DNA of 64,000 nucleotides, from the NCBI GenBank assembly GCA_030068145.1, contig JAPJBO010000070.1, forward strand, positions 62,001-126,000, read 5' to 3'. The position numbers and the translations under genes were made by a program. The notes under the pieces were generated by a model, which searched no databases, was not told the origin of the DNA, and worked only from the letters and a program-made list of their open reading frames with translations. This DNA comes from Diplonema papillatum. Taxonomy: Eukaryota; Euglenozoa; Diplonemea; Diplonemida; Diplonemidae. Positions 1 to 10,392 of this stretch are shown here, one piece after another. The stretch's first letter is position 1. Every line of letters starts with the position of its first letter.

Positions 1-159
1 GGGGGTCTCTTCAGTGAGAAAATTCTCTTGAAACCTTCTGCTGTCCTTCGTCAATATGAGTATCAAACGAGGGGCGAACCGAATGTTGTTCCGGGTTGTA
101 ACCCCTTGCACAAGTGTTCGTACTCTTCGGACTGGTATCAAACCTCTTAGATCTTCGAT

Positions 160-365
160 CTAAAACGAAGAAATGCGTAGTTTTGGTTGATTCTTTTGCT
201 TTTCGTTGTCGACAACATTATTTACTTTCAGCGTCTTTTTCATGCCTTTTTAGTGACGGTATTTTGGGGTTTCTTTCTTTACCACGGACCTTCTGGACTT
301 TCTGGTGCCTTCGAGTTGTCGTACTGTCTCTATGCCGCCCACGTCATGTTCGTTTAAAACTTCGG
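160..365 (+). repeat. Dispersed repeat K, copy 1
   Basis: It shares GAAGAAATGCGTAGTTT, a TTGTCGACAAC palindrome about 40 bp later and GCCGCCCACGTCA with 63091-63215. The first motif alone recurs near 36053 and 63925. Between the motifs the two copies differ by indels. The reading frames crossing it are not shared between copies, so it looks non-coding. Confidence 0.6.
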
Positions 366-540
366 CTGGTTTCTTTCCGTGTTTCTGCCAAGAACGCCGG
401 TGTTCGGGTGTTTTCTGAAGTCGGCTGTTGCTGGCGAGAGGGTGGGAGACAGTGTGGGGACAGGGATTGTTTGATCCGGGTCAAGGGTTCAAGCTAATGT
501 TTTCCAGAGTAAAACTTCGCTTGAAACTCGGGTCTTATCA

Positions 541-700
541 GAAGAGAGAGAGGGAGAGAGAGAGAGAAAACACATCAAAACATGTCAAAAGGTGTGGTAG
601 TCACGCCTGAGCAGTGCTAGGGCCTCTTCCCACCTGTATGTGTTCTCGTTGGTCAACGCTACCACGCCGAGGTTCTCCGAGAGAGACAGAGAGGAGGAGG
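541..700 (+). repeat. Dispersed repeat E, copy 1, with GA microsatellite
   Basis: A GA-rich tract (541-567) leads into a roughly 110-bp segment containing CACGCCTGAGCAG and GTGTTCTCGTTGG and closing with another GA stretch. The same order (GA tract, TCGCGCCTTAGCAG-like core, TGTGTTCTCG, GA tract) returns at 966-1140 and, without the GA tract, at 1485-1575. A serial local duplication is the simplest reading. Confidence 0.6.
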
Positions 701-890
701 AACGGAGGAAGAAATGTGAAAACGGGATTTCGCCTGGAGGCTTTTTGCGTTATTCTGCAGATGCTTTGAGCTATCTTTGTGTCCATGTTTTTCAGTCGTC
801 TTCTTAACCATGGTTAAGTGCACCAATGGTGTCAGCCGAAGCTGGTGGCCGAAACTTCGATACTGGAGGGGGTGGACCTAATGTGTTTTT

Positions 891-950
891 AGAGTAACAG
901 CTGGCTAGAACCTCCGGGACTTTGAAGTCTCCGGGCGACCGTTTGGGGGT
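891..950 (+). repeat. Dispersed repeat A, diverged copy
   Basis: It begins AGAGTAACAG directly behind a T run and continues through CTCCGGGACTTTGAAGTCTC and CGGGCGACC. These are the landmarks of the A family, whose best copy is at 29272. Only about the first 60 bp of the family are recognisable. Confidence 0.55.
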
Positions 951-963
951 GATGGGAGTCGTC

Positions 964-965
<2 letters not shown>

Positions 966-1006
<41 letters not shown>

Positions 1007-1140
1007 ACATAAACCAAGTCAAAGGGTGCGGTTGTCGCGCCTTAGCAGTCCCAGGGCCTCTCCCCACCCACCTATATGTGTTCTCGCTGTCATCGCTACC
1101 ACGCTGACAATGCCGAGAGAGAGAGAGAGAGAGAAAGAGA
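966..1140 (+). repeat. Dispersed repeat E, copy 2, between two GA microsatellites
   Basis: An almost perfect GA tract (966-1004) is followed by the E core, with GTCGCGCCTTAGCAGTCCCA and TATGTGTTCTCGCTGTCATC, and then a second GA tract (1114-1140). Serine-leucine or arginine-glutamate repeats in the translations come from the microsatellite and are not evidence of coding. Confidence 0.7.
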
Positions 1141-1194
1141 ACACAAAACAAAAAGGTTCCGTGTCGGGGGGCTGGCTAGACTCGGACCGGGATT

Positions 1195-1483
1195 GCAAAA
1201 ACGTGCTTGGAATAGATATGTGCTCAACACCGCACTGGTCCCGTCTGCGCCGTGTTTTGGTCCTTAAGCCACGAACACATAAGGCGGATCATCATCAGCG
1301 CGGAACCTGAGTGTCTGCAGACAGGACAACGGTGTGAGTCTGGTTTGTCAGGCGGCTGTTCGTAGCTCGCCACAGCCAGGACCACCCGTGGTATTAGAGC
1401 ACAGGCGAATCCGTCACGGGGAGGAGTCCCCTAAAACTGTGTCTGAGCAATCAGTTAAAATACTCAGGCCCTCGCCCTGATTG
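1195..1483 (-). repeat. Dispersed repeat B, longest copy
   Basis: This is the most complete copy of B. On the + strand it runs GCAAAAACGTGCTTGG, GTGCTCAACACCGCACTGG, CAGCGCGGAACCTGAGTG, AGCCAGGACCACCCGTG, then ATCCGTCACGGGGAG and CGCCCTGATTG. Other copies keep the left end and stop at different points on the right. That is what 5' truncation of a minus-strand retroposon would give. The minus strand carries a degenerate hammerhead-like core (1226-1298) in which GAAAC has become CAAAAC and stem II is mismatched. Confidence 0.75.
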
Positions 1484-1484
1484 G

Positions 1485-1575
1485 GTGGCAGAGGCAGGGT
1501 TATCACGCCTTGCAGTCTCAGGACCCCGTCCCACCCGCCTGTCATTATTTTGTGTTCTCGTTGTCAGTGACAAAT
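1485..1575 (+). repeat. Dispersed repeat E, copy 3 (no GA tract)
   Basis: It contains TTATCACGCCTTGCAGTCTC and TGTGTTCTCGTTGTCA, matching the E core at 594 and 1028. It abuts B copy 1 on its left and P copy 1 on its right. A further scrap of the E end (GTTGTCATCGCTACCGCGC) lies at about 1873. Confidence 0.5.
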
Positions 1576-1862
1576 TTGGTACCAGGGAAAGCCTGCTACA
1601 CGGGAGCCAAGCTTCACGTGTACGGCGGTACTGCAGAGCCACGGGCCTACGGGTCAAGTGGCTACCGATTTCCCAAACTAAAGGATCAAGGCTTGGCGCA
1701 CCTTGGGGCTTGTCGCTCGCGCTGAACATAAGCTCGTCGAGACGGTCAGCCGCAGGGCAGAGCGGACGGGGTTGTAGCACTGTGCTGCCTCCGACTCAAG
1801 CTTTGCAAGCTGTGTGGTTGACCGTCACGTTCCTGGACCAGGAGCGGCCTTTTTCTTTCTTC
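1570..1862 (+). repeat. Dispersed repeat P, copy 1
   Basis: About 290 bp closely matching 51665-51958, with partial copies at 46090-46250 and 4512-4578. Landmarks are GGCGGTACTGCAGAGCCA, CAAGTGGCTACCGATTTCCC, CAAGGCTTGGCGCACCTTGG and TCCTGGACCAGGA, then a TTC-rich tail. Frames are open on both strands in some copies, but indels between copies shift them. I therefore do not call a protein. Confidence 0.75.
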
Positions 1863-2034
1863 TCTTCTTCTTCTCGTTGTCATCGCTACCGCGCTGACTT
1901 TCCGAGAGAGAAACAGAAAGAAACCCGGATGTGGATTCTGGAAAAACAATGATACGCTGATTCAAATGGGTCTTCGCCACGTTCGTCTCCTAAATGGAAT
2001 AAATGGTTGAATCATCATAAAACAAAAAAAAAGA

Positions 2035-2125
2035 TTGGGCGTGTGTTTGTTTGTACGTGCCGGGGGAGGATTAGCCTGTTAGTGAGTGATAGTGAGTGAA
2101 AATGATCGTTAGGCTAATCTTCTCC
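2035..2125 (+). repeat. Dispersed repeat S, copy 1
   Basis: It matches 33005-33092 through GTTTGTTTGTACGTGCCGGG (GTTTGCTTGTATCGGG there), GGATTAGCCTGTTAGT and ATGATCGTTAGGCTAATC. The arms GATTAGCCT and AGGCTAATC in this copy could pair as a hairpin. Confidence 0.5.
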
Positions 2126-2656
2126 AAACACGCTGCCAGCGTTCTCTTTCGTGTTTACAAAGCATTGTTACTACGAAACACTCAGACGCAATTCTGATTC
2201 GCGACACTCTTTTCTTTCTAGCCTTCACACCCCCTTAGAGGGACGATCGTCCGTCTCGGTAACGCTGTTTTAATACGTTGCCGCTTCTTCTGACGATGTA
2301 CAACGCCAGAACCGACAAGCGAGCTCCGTCGCTGACTTCCTGTTTACATACTCTCTCTGGTGTTGGTTTGGACTGATCGTCGATACAACCTTCTGGACTC
2401 CAACCGCAGGCGACCACGGTCTCTCCAGCTTTCTGGCGAAAACTAAGGAGGAGAAAAGAGCAAAAAGGCACAAGACGCGTGTTGAGTAAGAAATGAACCC
2501 ACAAGGGGGCTGGGGCGCTCTGTTTTTGTGTTTCCGAGGATCCGGCGGGACGTGCGGCAGAATGGTGCCGTTTTTGACACCTTTTTTTCAAACAGAACAT
2601 TGTTTGTGAATAGTGCGGCTCGGCACGGATGAGTGGGTGGAGGCAGTCTTCAAGGA

Positions 2657-2712
2657 GTGAGTGTGTGTTTGTGTGTGCGTGCGTGTGTGTATGTGTGTGT
2701 GTGTGTGTGTGC
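2657..2712. repeat. GT/CA microsatellite
   Basis: A run of TG dinucleotides about 55 bp long, interrupted by GTTTG, GCGTGCG and TATG. Confidence 0.9.
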
Positions 2713-2906
2713 TTCATTTTTGCCAACGGTGAGTTCCTTCTCGAGTTGTCTGTCATCCTTTGGCAGCAAGTGGTGGGGGAATGCAAAAATGCAAAAAGAT
2801 GGGGGGGAAAGGAGGGGGAGAGAGAGGGTCACTAACGAGTAGCAGGAGGCCAGAACAATGTATTGGGTGCGCAGAGAGGGTAGGGGCGGGTAGGTTCAAG
2901 AACGTT

Positions 2907-3145
2907 CTGCAAATGGTATGAGCTCAACATCGTGTCCTATCTGCACGGTTTCAGTTCTTCAAGCCACTGGAAGGGGGGTCTTGGTTTAGTGTTCTGGGCA
3001 GAAGACTGTCTCTCGTGCAAGTGTAGATGCTAGCATCTAGTGTTCTCCGAAAATGCGAAAGGGGAGGGGTGGCATCATTTTCGGTTAATGTTTAGGCAGA
3101 ACACCGCCTCTCGTGCATGTTTTGACCCTGGCGTCAAGTTTTAGA
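2907..3145 (+). repeat. B fragment followed by two L repeats
   Basis: At 2907-2975 a diverged B fragment (AACGTTCTGCAAATGGTATG, GAGCTCAACATCGTG) lacks the hammerhead-like part. At 2978-3052 and 3066-3145 are two L repeats in direct orientation. L has a GTTTAGTGTT or GTTAATGTTTAGG motif, then CAGAAGACTGTCTCTCGTGC or CAGAACACCGCCTCTCGTGC, then a GATGCTAGCATC or TGGCGTCAAG segment. Confidence 0.5.
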
Positions 3146-4175
3146 CTGCTTTTATTTGAAGGAAAATAATGAGAGAGAAAAGAAAAGACCTGTGAAAAAC
3201 GGGTTTTTGCCGAAAGGAACGGAGGACAAGACTCCCGGAAGACCGGGGTAGGAGAGGCAAAGGACACTTCAGAAGAGAATTGCTCATGGGCGGAAAGAAA
3301 GGGCGCTGCATTTCAGAAGTAGTAGTAGTTCGAACTTGATGTGCAGCAGCAATCTGTGACGAGAGACTGCACAAGTCGCTACCGACTACCCTCTTGGCAC
3401 GCGTCGTGTCATGCTTCGGTCGCTCCTTGCCTCGCGTACCGATGGTTTCCCGGTGCACGTTTCGCGTCAACTGTGGTAGTCTGGCGAGCTCCGATGAATC
3501 AACAGATGATTCAGCGCACTTCCTTTCTCTCTCGCGGGGCCTCACTTCCTCTCCGGTCCATCTTGCCATTGCGTCGCGCTGAGCACCGGCTGCCAGTCCT
3601 CCATGCTGAGTTGTTCTGTTCCTGTACTTGGCGTTTTCTTCAGTCTTCACGCCGCTGAAGAATGGTTACTGGGGTGGGAGACTAATTGCTAATAACGGTA
3701 GACCAGTACTGACCGGGTATCTTAGCTTAGGCGTGTTTTATCGGTAGTTGTCGACGACCTTCGTGGGTTTTGCCACATGTCGATCGCGGCGCCTCAGGAC
3801 GCAGTGAGCCTATGGGTTGGGGCGGGTGAGGTAAGCGAGAGCAAGTGTTGCAAGGGAGCCCTGTTTGCAGTTCGTTATTACTCGGAAGGCTTCAATCTTC
3901 TATTCTAAAGATCCAAAGATCTAATGCGGCACAGAAAACCAAAAAAAAAAAACAAAAAACAAAAAGAAAAGGCGCTTCGTTTTGTTTGTGGGTGCGGGCG
4001 GACGGTTTCCCGCTTGTTGTGCTTCCGATTCCGATTTTTTGGTTTGCTCTGTTTCTTATTCGGGTTCGGCATCAGGATAAACCTACCAAAACAACGGGGC
4101 GACCAGCAAGATTTTACGAAAATACTCGGGTCGGCCGGGTGCATTTTGCAATGGAAGCTATAACGGGGAGAATAC
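3146..4175. other. No gene recognised
   Basis: I see no protein family or RNA gene here. A short copy of the J leader (GGCGCTTCGTTTTGTTTGTG) begins at 3971 behind an A-rich stretch. The largest open frame (3141-3650, minus) has mixed low-complexity sequence and no motif I recognise. Confidence 0.5.
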
Positions 4176-4578
4176 AGGAACGCGCTTGGAAGATGTGTCC
4201 AACACCGCACCCATCTGGACCCATCTGCACCGTGTTTCGGTTCTTCAAGCCACGGACACACAAGGCGGGCCGTGTCATCAGCAGACAGGACAGCGGTATG
4301 AGTCTAATTTGCCAGGCAGCTGTTCGTAGCTCGTCACAGCCAGGACCACCCGTGCTACTAGACCACAGGCAAGTCCGTCACGGGGAGAAGGACCCTGCAA
4401 CCGTGTTTGAGCAACCAGTTAAAAAAAAACTCAGAGCCGCTGAGCAACAATGCGACTGAAAATGAGACATTTTTTCTTCGTCTTCTGAACGCTTACGCCC
4501 GGCACTCCCCCCCCAAACTAAAGCATCAAGGCTTGGCGCACCTTGGGACTTGGCCTTTGCGCTGAACATAAGCCCAGT
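4176..4578. repeat. Dispersed repeat B copy 2 and P fragment
   Basis: 4176-4445 is a B copy starting at GAACGCGCTTGGAAG and running to the AACTCAGAGCC segment. An internal deletion has removed CGCGGAACCTGAGTGTC-like sequence. Its minus strand keeps CTGATGA (4275-4281), GAAAC and the stem III arms, but the stem II arms no longer match. 4512-4578 is a P fragment (AAAGCATCAAGGCTTGGCGC). Confidence 0.65.
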
Positions 4579-4579
4579 T

Positions 4580-5983
4580 TGCCAACTTTACGACCGCACC
4601 GACCCTCAAAATGCGGACACTCGGGGCGGGCTCCGGCATTTTCAAGTATCCGGGTGACTTAAGGCGAATGGCTTTTTTTGATGTTCGTATTGCTGTTGGC
4701 GCGTTGGAGTAGGCCGAACTCATTCATGCTTGTTTTCGGCTATTACCCACAGAGTATTGCTTTTGGGTGCTATGCGGTTCCGATGTCTGTGAACTTGTTG
4801 CGTTGCTTTGCCTCGGTTTTGTTTTGCCGTTCCGAACGTCTCAGGGCTACGCTCTCTCTTTCTATCTAATGGCCAACTCCCCCGCTTCGGTTTGATTCAC
4901 TCCGTGTTGCATATAGAAATCCGGTCTGGTTGGTTTCATGTTGACGTTCTATCGTTGGGCTCTTGGTTGTCCTCGGAGGCGCGCTTGTCATGGCATCTCT
5001 CGCACGCCTTTGTGCACAGCTGGTCGCTCACGTGGGGTGAAAGTTTGCTTGAAACTGAGGCTTTTATGTCCCCGGGCGACCTTCGTTGAAATGTTCATGT
5101 GCGCAGCGCTGTGGAGCATCATCTACCGGTTAGCACCCGTGTTCGTTCCTTCGGCCACGGCAAGTCGTCTTCACCGGGGTGCCGCAGAAGGTTGCGGCAC
5201 GTGGACGTTCGCGTCGTGATTGTCGGAGGGCGAGTCCTGTTCGCCCGTATCCTTCGCAGCTGCAATAGGTTGCCCCCCGGGTTGTCGTTTTCCCGTGTCT
5301 ACTGGGTGCCCACTACAATTGTGTGTTACGGCGTTTCCAGACGATCGCGGTGGTGCAGATCGTCAGGCGCGAACCCGTGCGTGTTGGAGGGGACTGACCG
5401 AGCTAAGGTATCGTCTTCAACGCTCGCACCAGCCCCCCCACCCCTCCGAGGAGACTGCATCAGAACAAAGGCCAGTCTGTCGAATAGTGCAACTAGTAGA
5501 TAAGTGGGCTCGCCTCTACATGCTTTTGTTTGCCCTGCCCACGTTGATGGACGGTTGGCTTGCTTAGATGTCAGAAGGAAGCCTGGGTGTTCGAGTTAGA
5601 TCGCTTGAGAATCCGGGATTTAGAGTCTCCAGGTGACCTTCGGTTTGTTTGTGGCGCGCTAGGGATGTGAGCTCCGCCCTGCCGTTGGCATGCGGCATCT
5701 CGCACTGCACTGCACGCGCCAACCGGCTTATTTGCGGCGACAGAATCTCAGTTTCCACCAGCCACGCGACGTTTCCACGCACTCGGGACGACGCAGTATA
5801 GCCTTAACATTCCGCACAGAAAGATGCGGTTCATACCTACCCTTCATTTCGCCCTACAAAAATGGACCCGACCCACGACACACGCATTGGACAGGTTCGG
5901 GTTGCCGTGTCCCCGACAAGAGTTGAGCAACGCCTGGGGATGCCCCTTACTCGCTCTATATCCGGGGCAGCTTCGCTTGCTCT
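4580..5983. other. No gene recognised; two A-family relics
   Basis: At 5038-5090 (GTGAAAGTTTGCTTGAAACT, then CCCGGGCGACCTTCG) and 5596-5650 (TCGCTTGAGAATCCGGGATT, then CTCCAGGTGACCTTCGG) there are A-family relics. The rest has short open frames on the + strand with no recognisable domain and no conserved counterpart elsewhere in the window. Confidence 0.5.
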
Positions 5984-5999
5984 AGTCGACTGGATCTGG

Positions 6000-6203
6000 G
6001 GAGAGTGCAAGAACGTGCTTGCAATGGATATGTGCTCAACACCGCACTGGTGCCGTCTGCGTTTCAGTCCTTTCAGCTACGGACGCATGAGGTGGACTAT
6101 CATCAGCGCGAGTGCAGACAGGACAGTGCTGTGAGTCTGATTTGTCACACGGCTGTTCGTATCTCGTCACAGCCAGGACCACCCGTGCTACCAGAGCACA
6201 GAT
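6000..6203 (-). mobile_element. Family B element with 16-bp target-site duplication
   Basis: The B copy is bounded by AGTCGACTGGATCTGG (5984-5999) and AGTTGACTGGATCTGG (6204-6219). These are 16 bp with one mismatch, as expected for a target-site duplication made by non-LTR-type retrotransposition. The element is 204 bp and lacks the last ~80 bp of B copy 1 on the + right side. I infer minus-strand orientation because the + left end is constant among copies and the right end varies. Confidence 0.7.
6062..6106 (-). ncRNA. Hammerhead-like core in B copy 3 (stem II covariant)
   Basis: On the minus strand CTGATGA (6100-6106) is followed by one extra T, then stem II arms AGTCC and GGACT, then GAAAC. 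Most copies have GGTCC and GGACC here, so the outer pair changed from G-C to A-T on both sides. Stem III is shortened by a deletion. No stem I is visible. This is a structural relic or variant, not a proven ribozyme. Confidence 0.4.
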
Positions 6204-6223
6204 AGTTGACTGGATCTGGAGGG

Positions 6224-7160
6224 GGAGGGGCAGGGTACATATAGTGGGTCTGGGGAGGGGAGATGGGGCAGCGGGTGAAAAATGCTGTTTGTCAAGCCTG
6301 CTTGAAGCTTCCTTCGCAGAAACAGGGGGGAAAGGGAGTGCAAGGCCCTTTATGAGCGACCGGACGGAGGCCCTCTGTTTTCGACAATCAGCCGAGGCTG
6401 ATATGTGCAGTCTGGTGTCTTTCGACTTTTTCTTCTTCTGTCCCTTCTCTGTTCGTTTCGCTTCTGCTACACGGGAGCCAAGCTTCGCAGCGAGCTTCTT
6501 CTGCATTCCTCTTCTTCTTGTGTTCCTTTCATTTTTTCACCGCGGTTCCTATTGTGTCCACCTGGGGATGGGGGCAGGGGTTGATTGTCCGTTCTGCTGT
6601 TATAACTTGGGTACGATGCCAGACTAAAGTGTGTGCTGATGCAATGCAATAATGAAACAGGACTCTCTGGGCGCGAAAAGCGTGGCCTCCCCGTGTGCGC
6701 GTTCCTCGCATTTCCAGCGACGAGCCCTTAACGGAAGTCAAGTACGACTACCTTCCGGTCACTTTTGCCAGAACGCTAAAAATCGTTTCAACGGGGCCAT
6801 TAACACAATTCCATAGGTGTTCCCCCCAAACCGCCGACCGTCTCTTTGTGTTTCTGACGGTCGTGTTTTATCTGCGCCATGCTTCGGTGACTCTGGTTCG
6901 GAAGGCACAGCCAGGATCCACCCATGCTACGAGAGTAGGGGGGGCGCAACAAGGGAACGTGGTCAAAAAGCAGCCGCGTGGACAATCATAACCTTTGATA
7001 ATCAAAGGAACAAACGTACACACCCGGCAACTCTTATCGTACAGCACGTGCATACCGACTCAGAGGGAAAGGGAGGTTCCATCGTGTTGAGCAATATGTT
7101 GCTCCTTTGAAACCGTTTCGAGTGTTCCCAAGTGCCCCTGCGAGAGCTATTCCTTTTTTC
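6224..7160. other. No gene recognised
   Basis: I see only short open frames without recognisable domains, a G-rich stretch at about 6217-6275 and scraps of P-like sequence (CTACACGGGAGCCAAGCTTC at about 6469). Confidence 0.5.
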
Positions 7161-7215
7161 GGTGGAGAAAAAGTTAGCTTGAAACTCCTGGGTTTGGTTG
7201 GCAAGTCTGGAGGTG

Positions 7216-8570
7216 ACTCTTGTTGCGCATGGGGGTGTGCTCTTTCTTTTTTGGAAGTGTGAGCTCGCTTTTTTGTGTTGCGTTTCTTCCTTTTCTTTGG
7301 CTTTCCCCGACAGCAAGTGCCACGAAGTAGCCTGCCCAAAGGTGGATTCCGACCTCGGCAGGGTATCTCTGCCGAGCGAGAGTTGTTTGGGTCAGCGGGT
7401 TCTTCTTTTTTTCTCTGAGATGACTGGGGACATAAAACTTTCGAATTCTTTGACTGAGGGGGACGAATCCATCCGCTAGAAGAGGGGGTGGGAGGTGGAA
7501 GCTATTCGAATGTGTAGCCAGAGCCCTGCATCCCAAGCATGCAGGGGTGGGTGGGGATGCAAGAACGTGCTTCGAATGGTAGGCGGTCACAACCGCGGGT
7601 GAGACCCTCAGTGGTATAATCCTTCGACCTTGTCGTGCTTGGATCGTCTCTTTTGTGCAGGATTTGTGTGCACGGAGGTCTGCGTCAGAACCTGGAGTTA
7701 AAGAGGCGGCTGTACTGCAGCCTAAAACGCGTGAAAGTACACAAGAAAAGCGGGTATGACACCCATTCTCTTCAACTCCAGTTTTAACTTCAGCATCTGA
7801 ACTCCACCGTGTGGGGGGCACCAGGCGTTTCGCGAAGCCCGTGTGCGGTGAAGGATTAGCTGCCCATGTTGAAATGCCGCCTCTCGCGGACAGACCACCC
7901 AAACAACCAACGATCTTGTACCCCCGTCCCATCCCCTACTTGTAGCCGGAGTGCTCGGTGGGTGCAGACTGCAAGTCGCTGGATCCCGTCCAACGGAACT
8001 AGTCCACTAACGCCTTGGCAACGATGGAAAACCGTTCCCACCCACAGAGCTACAGCAGCCAGCCTCATGAGACACCACCCGCCGACGATCAGCAAGAAGA
8101 CCCTCCAGGGGATTTCCGGAGACGGCGGCTTGCGCTGGTCAATAAAGCAGCAGCCCTGCACCCAGCAGAACTCTATGTCGTTGGCTTCGTGGAACCCGAG
8201 AAGCAACTGGAAAAAATAAACGTTGCATTTTTTAAGTGTCCATAAAAAAGACAGCCGCTTCGTTTTGTTTGTGTGCCTCTGCCCTGCTTAGTAGTAGAAG
8301 TTTCGACAAACACCGGGGGGGATGTTCAGCCTTTACAAGACAATGTAGGTCAACCCGCAAGATTGTTGACTCTTAACAACGGCCCGGAATCAAACCCTGC
8401 GCGCAGAACGGCCCTTGCGGGACCTTCGTGATTACCAGGTTCATCGTACTCGTATTTGGCCGTTGTCAGTAAAGGATTAACCGCCGGGTATCACAGGTCC
8501 TTGTGCAAGTGACAGGGCGGAATTTGCTCCTTGGGCGGTTCTCTACCGTTTGTGGAGGGTCGCTAGGTCT
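7216..8570. other. No gene recognised; one hairpin and repeat scraps
   Basis: The arms CTCGGCAG (7354-7361) and CTGCCGAG (7369-7376) form a perfect 8-bp stem with a 7-nt loop. A B scrap (GCAAGAACGTGCTTCGAATG) lies at 7559. The longest open frame (7174-7932, minus, 252 codons) begins inside an A-family relic and has no recognisable domain. I do not call it a gene. Confidence 0.4.
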
Positions 8571-8657
8571 CCGGTTTTAGAGTGAAAGTTCGCGTTTAGT
8601 CTTTCTTTCGTTGATCTTGATCGGGCGGCGGAGTGTCAGTTCCAGCTTTACGAATCT

Positions 8658-8798
8658 TTGGCTTGTGCGCACGGGCGGAACTCACCTGCTTTGGTAAGCT
8701 TCACGTAGTACTCTGCCAACAACTAATTTCTAGCGTTATTTGTGGATTAGATTAATTTCTAGTGCCAACAATGCATTGTACTTAACACAAAAGAAAAA
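8658..8798 (+). repeat. Dispersed repeat J, copy 1, with a short insertion
   Basis: J runs from GGCGGAACTCACCTGCTTTG through TAGTACTCTGCCAAC and ACTAATTT to CAACAATGCATTG and AACACAAAA. Other copies are at 43552, 45521 and 48724. This copy alone has a 19-bp insert (8734-8752) flanked by a 10-bp direct repeat, TAATTTCTAG (8724-8733 and 8753-8762). The insert matches the first bases of repeat F. Confidence 0.65.
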
Positions 8799-9035
8799 GA
8801 AGAGGCCGTGTGCCGTCGCTTCGGGGATGTAATAAATAGGCCTTACTAGGAGGAGGCACCGAGAGAAAGAAGAGACATCTGCGTGCGTGAAAAAGGAAGA
8901 AATGGTTGAGTCGCAGCTCCTGATAGAACAAATACCTAGGGTGACGTGTGTAATTCACCCCCCAAATTGCAAGAAAATCGGCGAAGGGTATTAACACACG
9001 CCACTGTGTAAGCACAGTAATGAGCCAGTCTTCGG

Positions 9036-9277
9036 GGGGGGGTCGTTATTATTGGTGCTGGTTTTATGGGATGAGGTGAGGGTAGTTTTTGTAATTTCTC
9101 TTTGCGGTGGTTTGGTAGTCCGTACTACCTCCTTTCTTTTTCACTCGTTCTCTTCTCTACTCACTACTGTACGTACTCTTACACTCCTTTACACTCCTTT
9201 ACTCTCTTTGGCTAGCCAAAAACAAAAAGACTCCTGCGACCGACACCACGAACACATTCGCAATGAATGTGGCCATG
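9036..9277 (+). repeat. Dispersed repeat T, copy 1
   Basis: It begins at a G run plus TCGTTATTATTGGTGCTGG and runs through GGTAGTCCGTACTACCTCC, CACTCGTTCTCTTCTCTACT, a series of TTACTC-type short repeats, and CTGCGACCGACACCACGAAC. Copies at 36848, 49742 and 57953 share the left end. The last two stop after the CTCTACTC segment. Confidence 0.7.
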
Positions 9278-9440
9278 GGCCCCCCACGTGCGTACATGTT
9301 GAGCAGGGGTTGCCATGTAGCCCGTATCGGCCTAAGTCATCATTGCTACTTTCATGGGATGTTCACCGGGGAAGGGTCCGACCTAACCGTTAGTCAACAG
9401 CAACGTCGGAAAAGGGGGAGGGGGAAAGAAGATAGAAAAT

Positions 9441-9556
9441 CGGTGGGATTGTACTGATCTACAACAACCACTCACGAGCTTGTCAATCCCACCGCTCGTG
9501 AGTGGTTGTTTGTAGATCAGTACAACCTTAAACTACGCCTAGCACAAGGCTAGGCG
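9441..9556 (+). other. Long hairpin with a competing pseudoknot-type pairing
   Basis: The arms 9449-9479 and 9494-9525 are complementary over 31 bp with one bulged base and a 14-nt loop. In addition CGGTGGGATTG (9441-9451) is the exact reverse complement of CAATCCCACCG (9484-9494), mostly inside that loop. The order a-b-a'-b' is that of an H-type pseudoknot or of two alternative hairpins. A further perfect stem, CGCCTAGC with GCTAGGCG (9536-9543, 9549-9556), follows. It could equally be a scar of template switching. Confidence 0.7.
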
Positions 9557-9659
9557 GGCTTTAGCGGACCTCCAATACATTAAACATAAGTGGGCAGGCC
9601 GTCCACAGATGCATATATACAGTATGTATACAGTCTTCGGGGGGGGGGGTGATGTACTC

Positions 9660-9948
9660 AACACCCCCGACACGTACTTTCCACCCCCCGAAAAGTACTT
9701 TCCACCCCCCGAAAAGTACTTTCCACCCCCCGACGAAAAATTTCCACCCCCCGAAAAGTACTTTCCACCCCCCGAAAAACACTATCCACCCCCGGACAAA
9801 AAATTTCCACCCCCCAAAATGTACTTTCCACCCCCCGATGGAAATTTTCCACCCCCCAAAAAGTACTTTCCACCCCCGGACAAAAAAATTTCCACCCCCA
9901 GAAAAGTACTTTCCACCCCTCGAAACTACTTTCCACCCCCCGACCAGA
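9660..9948 (+). repeat. 21-bp C-rich minisatellite, block 1
   Basis: About 13 degenerate copies of a 21-bp unit, GAAAAGTACTTTCCACCCCC plus C. The spacing of exact neighbours is 21 bp (9690, 9711). Variants have AAAATTTCC or ACACTATCC in the middle. The unit contains the palindrome AAAGTACTTT. Because 21 is a multiple of three and the unit lacks stops, several frames stay open across it; this is not evidence of coding. Confidence 0.9.
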
Positions 9949-10392
9949 TACGCAAACTCTTTCGAACGCTGCACACGGGTATCCTTCAAGTGACCTCTAA
10001 CTATCTGTTGCATACGCGTATCCGGATCTGAAAGCCGAAGACTTTGTAACACTTTACCGCAACCGAAGTCGCGAACCGGGTTCGGCTTGCACTGCAAAAG
10101 CAGCATAATTGTGTCTTGCGCCCGAGCGCGGAAATCCGCCACCCGCCATTCGGCTAGAGTGCAAGAACACAATTGCGAAGCGTACTACAAACGGATAGTG
10201 TTACAAAGGCGAACGAATCATGCGAGAACCTATGGAGGGGCCCCTCGACAGCTTTCAGAACACGGCATAGTAAGTCAAGAGTCGGATAAGCGTGTACACG
10301 TTTTACTCCCGTTTGATCTGCATTTTCCACCTTTCCCCCCTTTCTTTGATTTGCTGTGTGTATTTGCAAAAACAGTTCCAGCCACAATCTGC

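Noticed and set aside
1195..1483. C-terminus of a LINE protein on the minus strand of B (a C-P-V-C motif is visible)
   Set aside because: The frame is broken differently in each copy, and a TAG lies about 45 codons upstream of the motif in two copies, so no ancestral frame is supported.
7174..7932. 252-codon open frame on the minus strand
   Set aside because: It starts and ends in repeat relics, has no recognisable domain, and a frame of this length is only mildly unexpected by chance in about 50 kb read in six frames.
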